A stretch of 64,000 nt of DNA from Methylosinus sp. LW4 (GCF_000379125.1 NZ_KB900626.1:2428667-2492666); one strand, 5' to 3'. Shown: positions 1 through 7,357, numbered from the stretch's first letter. Program-made: numbers and translations. Notes: generated from the letters alone by a model not told the origin.

Positions 1-148
1 TGCTCGTGCGCAGCTGGCAAAAATTGTGCGTGTCGACGTCAACGAGATCGACGCTGGCGCCGACCTCCTCCTCGAGGTCGAGCAGGATTTTCTGGATGGC
101 CTCTTCGGCCGCGGTGACGCGCGGGTCGTTGTCAAGATCCCTGGCCAT
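1..148 (-). CDS. Small phage protein, C-terminus cut by the window edge
   Basis: The reading frame starts with ATG three bases after the recT stop and is still open at base 1. A good ribosome-binding site (GGGAG) lies just upstream. The visible 49 residues are acidic, with a Glu-rich amphipathic helix (LLDLEEEVG). It belongs to the leftward early operon with recT. I do not recognise the family. Confidence 0.6.
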   Translation of the reverse strand, partial: MARDLDNDPRVTAAEEAIQKILLDLEEEVGASVDLVDVDTHNFCQLRTS

Positions 149-151
149 TTC

Positions 152-1234
152 TCACGCTCTCCCGTCCGCCTGCTTCGCCGCCGCCATCAGCCCCTTCATA
201 TGCGGGTTGAGCGCATCGATCTGCTCGGGGCGCAGGCGGTTGAACCAAGCATCAAATGCGCGGCGGCCTTCGAGCGACTTCGCGCGCGCCGCGTCGAGGA
301 GCTTTTCGTCTTCGGTTCGATCGTCCGGCTCGTCGACGGATTGGTCGGCCGCAGGAGCGGCGGCGGCGGAGTCCCGTTCGCCAGCGTCCGTTCCCGCGGC
401 CTGCGACGACGGGGCTGCGGCATCCCCGGCGCCGGTCTCGGATTCGTCTTGCACGATTTCGCCGGTCTCCTGGTCATGGGCGGGCTCGCTTGGGCCGGCG
501 AGCGCATCGAGGCGCGCGGATAGACTGCGCGGCATCTCATCGTCGGGCTTCACATTCGTCTTCGCCGTATCGAACTCGTAAAGCTCGTCGTCCCGGCGCA
601 CGAGGTCGTCGAGATCGCTCGACATCGGGAGGCGCTTCGAAAGCCGGCGTAGGACGGTCTTGCGGGCCATTTCGTCCCACCAGTCCTTCCAGGGGCCAGA
701 AGCCCCAGCGCGAGAAACAGCACGAACCTTCTCGACCTCGGCGACGGTCATCACCTCGCGATAGATTCCGCCGTCCTTTGTCTTCGCGATGGCATAAACG
801 AGCCTTGGCCTACCGCGCTCGTCGAGCGCCGGCTTGTGCGTGATCTTTTCCTCATCGCCGAGCGAATATTCGAACTCGTCGTTCGAGTAGGCGACATAGG
901 CGCTGATCGATAGCAACTCGCCACTGTTGCGGACCTTCTTCAGAATGCCGCCGATCATCGGCATCCATTGGACTTTGTTCTTGAAGATCACCAGCGCGCC
1001 GTCACGGCCGTCCGGCAAAAGCCCGTCCTGCGCCGCCTTCATTGCCGATTGGAACAGCGAAACGCGATCGGCGCCGAGCAAGTCCGGGTTTCCGGTGACC
1101 GCCGTATTGATCACTCGCATGAATCTCTCAACCGGAATGTGCGCCGGGAGCGCCATGCGGAACTCGCTTTCGCGGTTCATGACCTGCGACTTGAAATCCG
1201 CGACCTGATCTCGGCGTATGACCTGCGTGCTCAT
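152..1234 (-). CDS. recT: RecT-family single-strand annealing recombinase
   Basis: This 360-residue protein matches the RecT/Bet annealing family over about residues 1-220 (the region around MIGGILKKVRNSG and the W-K-D-W-W-D-E-M-A-R-K segment). The C-terminal 130 residues are acidic and Ala/Pro-rich, a typical disordered tail. RecT proteins coat ssDNA and anneal it during phage recombination and replication. The start chosen is the ATG preceded by AAGGGTGAAAG; a second in-frame ATG lies six codons upstream. It sits one gene away from a YqaJ-type exonuclease, the usual partner that makes the ssDNA. Confidence 0.93.
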   Translation of the reverse strand: MSTQVIRRDQVADFKSQVMNRESEFRMALPAHIPVERFMRVINTAVTGNPDLLGADRVSLFQSAMKAAQDGLLPDGRDGALVIFKNKVQWMPMIGGILKKVRNSGELLSISAYVAYSNDEFEYSLGDEEKITHKPALDERGRPRLVYAIAKTKDGGIYREVMTVAEVEKVRAVSRAGASGPWKDWWDEMARKTVLRRLSKRLPMSSDLDDLVRRDDELYEFDTAKTNVKPDDEMPRSLSARLDALAGPSEPAHDQETGEIVQDESETGAGDAAAPSSQAAGTDAGERDSAAAAPAADQSVDEPDDRTEDEKLLDAARAKSLEGRRAFDAWFNRLRPEQIDALNPHMKGLMAAAKQADGRA

Positions 1235-1248
1235 GATGCTTTCACCCT

Positions 1249-2391
1249 TCAATAGTTGATCGTGACATGCGGGATCGACCGGCTCGCAATCAGGATCACC
1301 GCGGCCCGCGCATCGTCTTCGGAAAAGCCGGCCTCGACGAACGCCTTCGCCGCCGCGTTGTTGATCGTCGCCCGATGCTCGCGGTCGGCTTCGCGAGCCA
1401 CCGCCTCGGCGGTTTCGCGAGCACGCTTCTCTTCGAATTCTTGCTTGGCGAGTAGGCCGGCGGCCCTCGCGCGCTGCTCGGCCTCCTCTGCCTGCCGGCG
1501 CAATTCCAGCTCGCGGCGCTCGGCGGCGAGGCGCTCCTCCTCGGCTCTGAGCGCGGTCTCGCGCTCCCGGCGCTCCGCCTCGTCGCGCTCGGCGCGGGCC
1601 TTGGCCTCGATAGCTTCCCTCTCGGCGCGGGCCGCCGCTTCCCAGCGCTCAATCTCCTCGGCGGCTTTGCGCTCGGTTTCCTGTCGGGCACGCTCTGCCG
1701 CCTCGCGGGCGATGCGCTCGTCGCGCTCGCGGGCCTCGCGCGCGACTGCTTCCTCGCGCAGACGCGCCAGCTCGGCTTGCTCGGCTTCGCGCTTTTCGGC
1801 GGCGGCGATGGCGACCGTCAGGCGCGTGCGGGCGCCGTCCTTTGCCGCCGCATATTCGGCAATGAACTCTTCGCAGGCCGGACCGATTTCGAGGGAGTCC
1901 ACATCGCGCAAATAGGCGCGCAGGACATCGGCTGCGGAAACGGCCTGAACGCCGATGCACGTTTCCGTCAGCCATTGGATTTTCTCTTTGTGCCGGCCGA
2001 CGCGCCGCTCCTCCGCCTCTTCCCACTCCGTCAGCGGCGCCCGCACCTCGTCCCGCCAAGCGTCGAGCGTGTCGCGGATCGTCTTCCGCGCGGCGTCGAT
2101 CTTTTTCGGAATCTCCTTCTGCGCCGCCGCGAGGTCTTTCCCGACGCTCTCGAGGTAGCTTTTGCTCTGCGAAATTTTGTGCGCCATGGACGCGATCTCT
2201 TTGCGTCCCTTGGCGGTCTCCACATTGCCCTCGAATGCGTCGATTTCCTTTCGGATCGCCGCGAGCACGGGGTCAACCGCGTTCCGCGTCGTGAAAAAGG
2301 CGAGCGCGCGCCCCTCGGGCACGGTGAGCGCCAGAGCGCCGGCCGCCGGGATCACGACGTAATCGCTCGGGGAAAGGACTTCGGCTTCCAT
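1249..2391 (-). CDS. Coiled-coil phage protein between exonuclease and recT
   Basis: A 380-residue protein whose residues 180-350 are an almost uninterrupted charged helix (repeated AEREAIEAKARAERDEAERR-like segments), so a long coiled coil. The N-terminal 170 residues carry no motif I recognise. Genes of this type (large, Glu/Arg-rich, DUF1351-like) are often found inside phage recT/exonuclease operons and are presumed accessory recombination factors. The function here is inference from position. Confidence 0.75.
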   Translation of the reverse strand: MEAEVLSPSDYVVIPAAGALALTVPEGRALAFFTTRNAVDPVLAAIRKEIDAFEGNVETAKGRKEIASMAHKISQSKSYLESVGKDLAAAQKEIPKKIDAARKTIRDTLDAWRDEVRAPLTEWEEAEERRVGRHKEKIQWLTETCIGVQAVSAADVLRAYLRDVDSLEIGPACEEFIAEYAAAKDGARTRLTVAIAAAEKREAEQAELARLREEAVAREARERDERIAREAAERARQETERKAAEEIERWEAAARAEREAIEAKARAERDEAERRERETALRAEEERLAAERRELELRRQAEEAEQRARAAGLLAKQEFEEKRARETAEAVAREADREHRATINNAAAKAFVEAGFSEDDARAAVILIASRSIPHVTINY

Positions 2392-2393
2392 GG

Positions 2394-3419
2394 TCAGGCC
2401 TTTTTGATGCGAACTGTACGATACGAACTCGGCGCCACCTCATAGGCCCCGCGCCGCACAGTCTTGGCTTCCAGCAGACGTCCATCCGCAAGCCGCCCGC
2501 GCGTCGCATTTCCGAGCGCAAATATGATCTCCGCATCGAGCGTCTTGCGCTCCTTGGCGGCAGCGCCGCCATCGGCCTCGCGTTCCTTCAGCGCCTCGCG
2601 CTGTGTGACAATCTCAGCGATGCGCGGGTTGCTGGACAGGTCGACGGTCGAGCCGTCGTCATCGGCGTAGAGGTTCGCAACCAGTTCGCCGTCCTTGCCG
2701 AAATCGGGCGGCGGCGGCTCGCCATGTTCGATGCGTTCCCAGAATGCCTCGACCTCGCGCTTGACCCGCGCCCAGACCCCGGCGTGAATGTCCACGGGAA
2801 CGAGCTGGAATTTTACGCCATAGGAAACGACGAGCGCGCCAATCGCTGCCCACTGCGCATCGGCCATATGCGCCTCGACGATCGTCTGCACAAAATATTC
2901 GAGCGGCGGAGCGATCTCTCCGTTCTCGTCTTTCCAATCCTTCTCGAAGATCATCGCCGCGACGGATTTTTGTTGCACAAGACCGAAGCCGCGCGCCGGG
3001 TCATTGACGAGCAGATCGGGCGTGGCGCCGATGCGCAGCGCAGGATCGCGATAATATTCCTTGCATCTTCTCACGATCCAATCAGGCTTCAACCGCCGCA
3101 ATAGATCGGCGCCGACCTCTTCGAGCGCGAGACCACGGCCAAGGGGCGAAAGCTCGATCGAGTCCTCGCCTATCTTGTCGTCCGCGCCATCTTCCTGGAG
3201 CTCGCCCGTCTTGAGCATGTGGAGCCGCAGCGGCGTCATGTATTTGCTGACGCCAAGGAGCCCCGCCGCCGCCGACGCGGTCACATCCTGCTGGCGCAGC
3301 GCGAGCCATTGGTCTCGGCTTTCGATCGGGACACGCTGGACACCATTCGATGTGAGCCGATCGACGACAGCGGCCGCAGCGGCGCTGAGAGAGGTTTGCT
3401 GGAACGTCGCGATCGTCAT
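2394..3419 (-). CDS. YqaJ/lambda-type viral exonuclease
   Basis: The 341-residue product has the YqaJ viral recombinase arrangement: an N-terminal R-D-Q-W-L-A-L-R-Q-Q-D-V-T-A-S motif (residues 36-50) followed by GLLGVSKYMTPL, then the G-A-T-P-D motif (about residue 152) and a Gln-Gln-Lys motif (VQQKS, about 168) forming the PD-(D/E)XK core. Such 5'-3' dsDNA exonucleases load RecT-type proteins onto the resulting single strand. It precedes the coiled-coil gene and recT in the same operon, and its ATG overlaps the stop of the 56-residue gene upstream. Confidence 0.9.
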   Translation of the reverse strand: MTIATFQQTSLSAAAAAVVDRLTSNGVQRVPIESRDQWLALRQQDVTASAAAGLLGVSKYMTPLRLHMLKTGELQEDGADDKIGEDSIELSPLGRGLALEEVGADLLRRLKPDWIVRRCKEYYRDPALRIGATPDLLVNDPARGFGLVQQKSVAAMIFEKDWKDENGEIAPPLEYFVQTIVEAHMADAQWAAIGALVVSYGVKFQLVPVDIHAGVWARVKREVEAFWERIEHGEPPPPDFGKDGELVANLYADDDGSTVDLSSNPRIAEIVTQREALKEREADGGAAAKERKTLDAEIIFALGNATRGRLADGRLLEAKTVRRGAYEVAPSSYRTVRIKKA

Positions 3420-3586
3420 TCTGTGATCTCCCGCACGTTGAACGCCACGATTTCGATTGAATCCGCACGCGCCTCGACGCTCTCGACGAGGAGATCGTGC
3501 TCGGCGCAGAGCGCAGTGATGATGCGCGCGATTTCCGCTTCAGCGGCTTCGACAGCGGCGCGTTGGGGTTGGGAGAGGCCGGACAT
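3416..3586 (-). CDS. Small phage protein, 56 residues
   Basis: A short frame starting at the ATG in GGACAT (complement) and ending in a TGA that overlaps the exonuclease ATG (ATGA), as elsewhere in this operon. A ribosome-binding site (GGGAGATG) lies upstream. The product is a helical, acidic peptide beginning MSGLSQPQRAAVEAAEAEIA. Family not recognised; possibly an accessory to the exonuclease because of the translational coupling. Confidence 0.65.
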   Translation of the reverse strand: MSGLSQPQRAAVEAAEAEIARIITALCAEHDLLVESVEARADSIEIVAFNVREITE

Positions 3587-3588
3587 CG

Positions 3589-3912
3589 TCACATCTCCCT
3601 TCGGGCTTCGGCGAGGGCAGCGATTGCTTTCCCGTGGGCCGCAATCTGCGCGTCCTGCCCGAGACGCGCCTCGCTTCCAGGGAAGCCGATGCTCTTGGCC
3701 GTGAACGGCTTGAATGCAGCGACCATATCCGCGAGCGCGTCATAGACGGCCGCCGCCCGCGCGAAGAGCTGCGCATTTGCCATCGCGCTTGGACCGCTGT
3801 TTACGATTGCGACCCAGGCGTCTGTTCCGCCTTCGCCGCAGACGATCGGGAATTTCCCTTCGCCCTGGTCGACGACGTGGAGCGGCTCCTTTGTGAATTT
3901 CGGCTCTTGCAT
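3589..3912 (-). CDS. Hypothetical early phage protein, 107 residues
   Basis: The frame sits between the 56-residue gene and a Cys-rich small gene in the leftward operon, with only a few bases between genes. The first half is beta-rich (DQGEGKFPIVCGEGGTDAW), the second half an Ala-rich helix (MVAAFKP, AAHGKAIAALAEAR). No known domain recognised. Coding is supported by operon spacing and the absence of a better alternative frame. Confidence 0.65.
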   Translation of the reverse strand: MQEPKFTKEPLHVVDQGEGKFPIVCGEGGTDAWVAIVNSGPSAMANAQLFARAAAVYDALADMVAAFKPFTAKSIGFPGSEARLGQDAQIAAHGKAIAALAEARREM

Positions 3913-3924
3913 TGTCGTCAGTCC

Positions 3925-4167
3925 TCAAAATTGAAGATCGTCGAATCCATCGCGCCCGTGCGTCAGATCGAACGGCCAACGCACGATCGGCGAATGCTCG
4001 CCACAGCAATCGTCGGTGAAGGAGAACGGCCATGCCGCCAGGCGAGTGCCGAAATCGACGGAAGGCGCCGTGCGCCGGCACAGTCCAGTCGCGCCGAAAT
4101 CATTTCCGCGCGCGGTCTCGCTGTTGTCCCAGTGCTTGCAATCGGCGCATGTCGGCATCATCGTCAC
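3925..4167 (-). CDS. Cys-rich small phage protein (possible zinc binder)
   Basis: An 80-residue product with an N-terminal C-A-D-C-K-H-W motif and further Cys residues at GLCRR and DDCCGEH, giving a C-x2-C...C...CC pattern that could bind a metal. It starts within the end of the next upstream gene (4-base overlap). C-x2-C-x2-W small proteins are common in phage early operons. No role can be assigned. Confidence 0.6.
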   Translation of the reverse strand: MTMMPTCADCKHWDNSETARGNDFGATGLCRRTAPSVDFGTRLAAWPFSFTDDCCGEHSPIVRWPFDLTHGRDGFDDLQF

Positions 4168-4520
4168 TCCGCCGCCTTCGGAAGCTCCGCCCGCTCCTTG
4201 AGCGAGCGCACCTTCCCCGCGAGCCCCTCGATCGACGCGAGCACGTCATCGAACGTCAGCGGATCGACTTCCCGGTTCAGCAATTCGACCGCATCGGCCT
4301 CGCACATGTCGAGCAACCGACCGGCGAGCACGAGGCGCTCGTAAGGACTCCCCGCGACCTGGCGCCGGAAGGAGATCGCGTCGGAAAGAAGATTGCTCGC
4401 GGCCTCTTCGAGCTTGCCCGCGAAGCCGTCGACCATGGCGCTGAAGCCCGGGATCAGGCTTTCAAACAGCTCACGGTCGGAGGCGCGCAAAGCCGGCGAG
4501 GTCTTGACGGGGACCGTCAT
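4164..4520 (-). CDS. Hypothetical helical early phage protein, 118 residues
   Basis: I place the start at MTVPVKTSP because it overlaps the stop of the upstream gene as ATGA; the open frame extends 19 codons further, but that part is a shadow of the neighbour. The protein is mostly helical (FESLIPGFSAMVDGFAGKLEEAA; a C-terminal Glu/Lys-rich helix). No known domain. It overlaps the Cys-rich gene downstream by 4 bases. Confidence 0.65.
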   Translation of the reverse strand: MTVPVKTSPALRASDRELFESLIPGFSAMVDGFAGKLEEAASNLLSDAISFRRQVAGSPYERLVLAGRLLDMCEADAVELLNREVDPLTFDDVLASIEGLAGKVRSLKERAELPKAAE

Positions 4521-4888
4521 CGCGAGACTCCCGTCTGAGCGTGATTGAGGGTGCTGTGCTCGACCGCCGGGTTCCACGGCACGACACCGGCCTCGCGCAT
4601 ATCGTCGATGATACGCTCGTGAATTCGATCGTTCTCACGCTGGCGCAGCGCGTCGGCGATCAGTCGCCAAAGCGGATTGCGGCGATCGAGCATCGCCGAG
4701 CGCGTGACCCAGCGGCCGTCGACCTTCGCAGAGGCGTCGATTTCGATGCGGAGGACGGCCCAGTCGTCGGAGCCATAGGAAATGGTGGCGCGCCCCCAGG
4801 CGCAGGCCTCGAACTGGCAGAGGAGACCGTCGACGGTCTTGACGCTGCCGAGCGGCAGCTCTTCGAAGGGAAACTCGATCTCACGCAT
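4517..4888 (-). CDS. First gene of the leftward early operon, hypothetical
   Basis: A 123-residue protein starting 24 bases downstream of a recognisable promoter -10 element, so it should be the first product of the leftward transcript, the position held by anti-terminator N in lambdoid phages. It does not look like N (no Arg-rich N-terminus). The central part (WAVLRIEIDASAKVDGRWVT) looks beta-stranded, the rest helical. Function unknown. Confidence 0.65.
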   Translation of the reverse strand: MREIEFPFEELPLGSVKTVDGLLCQFEACAWGRATISYGSDDWAVLRIEIDASAKVDGRWVTRSAMLDRRNPLWRLIADALRQRENDRIHERIIDDMREAGVVPWNPAVEHSTLNHAQTGVSR

Positions 4889-4911
4889 GGCTCACCTCGG
4901 TTGATGAGCCA

Positions 4912-4940
4912 ATGTAATTTGATACTTCCCTTTATGTCAA
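4912..4940 (-). promoter_or_regulatory. Leftward early promoter with operator-like spacer
   Basis: On the minus strand TTGACA (4935-4940) and TTACAT (4912-4917) are separated by exactly 17 bases. The whole 29-base element matches the rightward promoter in front of cro at 25 of 29 positions, including the spacer half TAAAGGGAAG. A conserved spacer in two opposed promoters flanking a repressor gene is the pattern expected for repressor operators. Confidence 0.75.
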
Positions 4941-4965
4941 CTGAAATCAGGGCGTATGTGAAGCG

Positions 4966-5232
4966 TTAATGCTGAGCCCGATCCCGACCGGTAAGCCCGA
5001 TTGTAATTCCGAGGCGTTCCGCGATGATCTCGCGGACGCGATACCAGTGTCCCTCGGGTCGATTCCCGTCGATTGTCTCCTGCTCTCGGAGAGCACGACA
5101 AAGCGTTTCTGCGTAAGCCTGTCCTCCACCAAACCGCGCAATGAGATCGTCCGCGTCGCGCTGGACTAGCGCCTCATATTCTGCGCGTCTCGCTAAATAG
5201 GCTTTTCGGTTGAAGAGCCAGTCGAGCATCAT
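4966..5232 (-). CDS. Lysogenically co-transcribed small protein (rex position)
   Basis: An 88-residue protein whose ATG overlaps the repressor stop by 4 bases and which ends before the leftward early promoter. It should therefore be made with the repressor in the lysogen, as lambda rexA/rexB are. It is soluble and charged (tryptophan/arginine-rich start MMLDWLFNRK, no membrane segment), with no domain I recognise. Genes in this slot often act in superinfection exclusion; here that is only positional inference. Confidence 0.65.
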   Translation of the reverse strand: MMLDWLFNRKAYLARRAEYEALVQRDADDLIARFGGGQAYAETLCRALREQETIDGNRPEGHWYRVREIIAERLGITIGLTGRDRAQH

Positions 5233-5954
5233 GACACCGTGAAGCGGCCGACATACCGGCCGATGATGTTCACTTCGTCGAGCGTCGCCTCATAGGGCTC
5301 ATACTGCGCGTTTGCCGATATGACTCGAATTTTCAAAGGGTCACTTCCCCTAACAATTTGAATACGCTTGATGACGACACCGATTCCATCCCACAGAGCA
5401 AAAATGCCTTCCGGGCTCGGCACACGATAGCGAATATCGACGAAAACCCGGTCTCCCTCCAAGAGCCGCGGCTCCATCGAGTCGCCGATCACCTCAAAGA
5501 CACGTACATGCTTGGGAGCCGCATGCAGCATCTCCCGAACGACGGAATTTGGGATAATCCATTGGTCCCGGATTCCTTCAGCCTCGTAGGCATTCCCATT
5601 GCCGTCATGGACGTAATAGACCGTGGCAGGCACGCCGCCCCCGCCGGCGCCCGCACGTACATCGACCTCGAGAATCGCTTCTCCGCTGTCCGGCAATCCC
5701 AAATCGCGCTCGACTGAAGATTCGCCCTTCGGCGCCCCTTGTCGAAGAGGCTCTCCTTCGCCTGTCGCCAGCCAATGGACGTCGACCTTCAAATAGACCG
5801 CCGCTTTTTTCAGCGAGCCCGCGGAGGGTTCGGTTTTGCCGGTGACCCACTGGCTCACTGAATTTCGCGATACGCCGACCGCCTTAGCGAGATCGGATTG
5901 ATTCCGCTCGGCTCGGTCCAATGCCCATTGTATGCGCGCGCCCAAGGTTCCCAT
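5229..5954 (-). CDS. CI-like phage repressor: HTH plus S24 self-cleaving domain
   Basis: Residues about 4-60 are an XRE-type helix-turn-helix (QSDLAKAVGVSRNSVSQWVTG). The C-terminal half is an S24/LexA-like domain with the catalytic serine in VIGDSMEPRL and the lysine in GVVIKRIQI. An Ala-Gly pair in the linker (DVRAGAGGGG) fits the usual RecA-stimulated autocleavage site, so SOS induction is likely. Start MGTLGARI is chosen because homologous repressors begin there, but no ribosome-binding site precedes it. An alternative ATG at 6020 has AAGGAG 9 bases upstream and would overlap the cro promoter. Confidence 0.92.
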   Translation of the reverse strand: MGTLGARIQWALDRAERNQSDLAKAVGVSRNSVSQWVTGKTEPSAGSLKKAAVYLKVDVHWLATGEGEPLRQGAPKGESSVERDLGLPDSGEAILEVDVRAGAGGGGVPATVYYVHDGNGNAYEAEGIRDQWIIPNSVVREMLHAAPKHVRVFEVIGDSMEPRLLEGDRVFVDIRYRVPSPEGIFALWDGIGVVIKRIQIVRGSDPLKIRVISANAQYEPYEATLDEVNIIGRYVGRFTVS

Positions 5955-5955
5955 T

Positions 5956-5975
5956 GACACATTGTGAAGTGTGTC
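5956..5975. promoter_or_regulatory. Inverted repeat next to the repressor start
   Basis: GACACA and TGTGTC form 6-base inverted arms around an 8-base spacer, immediately before the preferred repressor start codon. It could be an operator for autoregulation or a leader hairpin. The arms are short, so chance is possible. Confidence 0.35.
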
Positions 5976-6001
5976 CGGGCAAATTTCGCCGGAAGAATTG
6001 A

Positions 6002-6030
6002 TTGACATAAAGGGAAGCATAAAGTTACAC
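6002..6030 (+). promoter_or_regulatory. Rightward early promoter (cro) with operator-like spacer
   Basis: TTGACA (6002-6007) and TTACAC (6025-6030) are spaced by 17 bases, and the element repeats the leftward early promoter almost exactly. Transcription should start near 6037, about 15 bases before cro. A GGGAAG/CTTCCC inverted pair (6012-6017 and 6033-6038) lies across the spacer and start site and may be part of the operator. Confidence 0.75.
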
Positions 6031-6051
6031 TCCTTCCCACGGAGACTTCCC

Positions 6052-6279
6052 ATGCAGATTGTTGATCGCGTCATCGAGGCCTACGGCGGCGCCGCGGCGC
6101 TCGCCCGCCGTCTCGGCATCAGCCGCAATGCAATTTCAGACTGGCGCAGCAAGCAGCGCGTCCCCGTCGAGCGAGTTCTTGAGATCGAGCGATTGACGGG
6201 AATTCCGCGCCACGAAATCCGACCGGACATTTATCCAATCGAGCCGACGAGCCACGCCCAACCGACCGAGGCGGCATGA
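6052..6279 (+). CDS. Cro/YdaS-family antirepressor
   Basis: A 75-residue helix-turn-helix protein with the YdaS-type Cro pattern: VIEAYGGAAALARRLGISRN followed by a recognition helix (ISDWRSKQRVPVERVLEIE). It is divergent from the repressor and is first in the rightward operon. The start is the ATG preceded by GGAGA; a longer frame upstream runs through the promoter and is not used. It should compete with the repressor at the shared operators. Confidence 0.9.
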   Translation: MQIVDRVIEAYGGAAALARRLGISRNAISDWRSKQRVPVERVLEIERLTGIPRHEIRPDIYPIEPTSHAQPTEAA

Positions 6280-6371
6280 TGCGTCACTCTCTCGTCCTCA
6301 CAATCGTTCTCGCGTTCGACGCTGCAGTCGTCACCTTCCTCGCATCACTGATTGCGGGAGCACTCCGATGA
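6276..6371 (+). CDS. 31-residue single-pass membrane micro-peptide
   Basis: The frame starts at an ATG overlapping the cro stop (ATGA) and ends in a TGA overlapping the ATG of the next gene, so it is translationally coupled on both sides. The product (MMRHSLVLTIVLAFD then AAVVTFLASLIAGALR) is one hydrophobic helix with basic residues at both ends, typical of a small inner-membrane peptide. No family recognised. Confidence 0.6.
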   Translation: MMRHSLVLTIVLAFDAAVVTFLASLIAGALR

Positions 6372-6625
6372 TCCGTGTCATTCCTCTCGCGCCCAACGAA
6401 CGCCGCGTGCTCGAACTGCGCGCCAGCGGCGCAACCTACGGCGATATCGCCAGCGCCGAGGGGCTCACCATCAACGATGTGCTCGCCGCGATCGGCATCA
6501 TCTGCATGAAGCTCGACGTAGGGTCGGAACAAGAGGCCGTTCGCGCATTCACTGGCGAAGACCTCGAGACAGCCTTGCGCGCCGAGCACGAATGCCGGTT
6601 CGGCGCCGAGCAAGAGGCAGCCTGA
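6368..6625 (+). CDS. Small LuxR-type HTH protein
   Basis: The 85-residue product contains a LuxR/sigma-4-like helix-turn-helix over residues 6-55 (LAPNERRVLELRASGATYGD, then IASAEGLTINDVLAAI), here without a receiver or signal domain. It is coupled to the micro-peptide upstream by an ATGA overlap. Likely an early phage transcription regulator; its target is unknown. Confidence 0.75.
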   Translation: MIRVIPLAPNERRVLELRASGATYGDIASAEGLTINDVLAAIGIICMKLDVGSEQEAVRAFTGEDLETALRAEHECRFGAEQEAA

Positions 6626-6626
6626 A

Positions 6627-6713
6627 ATGCTCACGGCAATCTTTTCCTTCCTCGGCGAGGCGATCCGCGACGCCGCCGCGACAGAATACGAGCCGCTCAT
6701 CGAGCGGACATGA
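6627..6713 (+). CDS. 28-residue micro-peptide
   Basis: A short frame one base after the HTH gene stop, ending in TGA within an ATGA. The product is amphipathic (MLTAIFSFLGEAIRDAAATE then a charged end). Small coupled peptides of this sort are common behind cro genes, but coding here rests on position only. Confidence 0.4.
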   Translation: MLTAIFSFLGEAIRDAAATEYEPLIERT

Positions 6714-6949
6714 GTTCCGGGTGCTCCCGGATGGCGCGCGCCGCAGCGCTCAGTGCGGCAGCCCTCCTTGGGCGTTTCCTCCCAAACTTCCCCGGCGCTC
6801 CGGCGCCGGGGCTCTTTCGCAAGCGTGTAAAGCCCGCGTTCCGTCCGATTCAGGTCACGCGCACGGACGGAGGGCAACCCAGAATGCAGCGCGGGAATTA
6901 CGGGGCATGCCAAAGCAGCGCGACTACGGAACGACGAAGGACATCGTGA
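6710..6949 (+). CDS. Doubtful 79-residue frame
   Basis: This frame begins at an ATGA junction like its neighbours but overlaps the next gene by 43 bases, contains a strong GC hairpin, and encodes an Ala/Pro/Arg-rich peptide of low complexity. It may simply be leader sequence of the CII-like gene. Listed because no other gene covers 6714-6906. Confidence 0.25.
   Translation: MSSGCSRMARAAALSAAALLGRFLPNFPGAPAPGLFRKRVKPAFRPIQVTRTDGGQPRMQRGNYGACQSSATTERRRTS
6790..6811 (+). terminator. GC hairpin between cro operon start and the CII-like gene
   Basis: A perfect 9-base stem (CCCCGGCGC with GCGCCGGGG) closes on a TCCG tetraloop, followed by CTCTTTC rather than a long T-run. It lies between cro and a CII-like gene, where lambda has the tR1 terminator. 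It could attenuate early transcription or be Rho-assisted. Confidence 0.45.
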
Positions 6950-7353
6950 CGCGACTGGTCGACGAAGCCGGCGGCGTGAAGCGCGCGGCCTTCCTGCTCG
7001 AGCGCGCGGTGTCGCGTGTCTACGAGCTGTGCGACCCGGCCTGCCCCGACCAGATGTCCTACGACTTCGTGCGCAAGCTCACCGAATTCTGTGGCTCGAC
7101 CGCCGCGGCCGAAGACCTGGCGGCTCTCGCTGGCGGCGCCTTCATGCCGATCACGATCGACGACGGCGACCTCTCGCGCATCGCCGCCGACAAGGCCCAC
7201 GAACACGGTCGCGTCACGACGCAGCTCTTCGTGGCGATGGGCGACGGCAAGGTCACGCCGGACGAAGCGCGCGAACTTTTGAAGCAGGTCGACAGCGAGT
7301 TGCGCGCGCTCATGACGTTGCGGGCGAAGCTCGTTTCTCTAACGAAGGGCTGA
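6907..7353 (+). CDS. CII-like phage regulatory protein
   Basis: A 148-residue protein with an N-terminal helical DNA-binding-like region (GGVKRAAFLLERAVSRVYEL, then DQMSYDFVRKLTEFCGS and AAEDLAALAGG), which resembles the phage regulatory CII family, where a similar GG...A..L pattern precedes a short helix-turn-helix. The C-terminal 60 residues are helical. It lies directly after the cro cluster and before replication genes, the classical CII position. The longer upstream open frame is rejected because MPKQRDYG is the first plausible start. Confidence 0.6.
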   Translation: MPKQRDYGTTKDIVTRLVDEAGGVKRAAFLLERAVSRVYELCDPACPDQMSYDFVRKLTEFCGSTAAAEDLAALAGGAFMPITIDDGDLSRIAADKAHEHGRVTTQLFVAMGDGKVTPDEARELLKQVDSELRALMTLRAKLVSLTKG

Positions 7354-7357
7354 AAAA

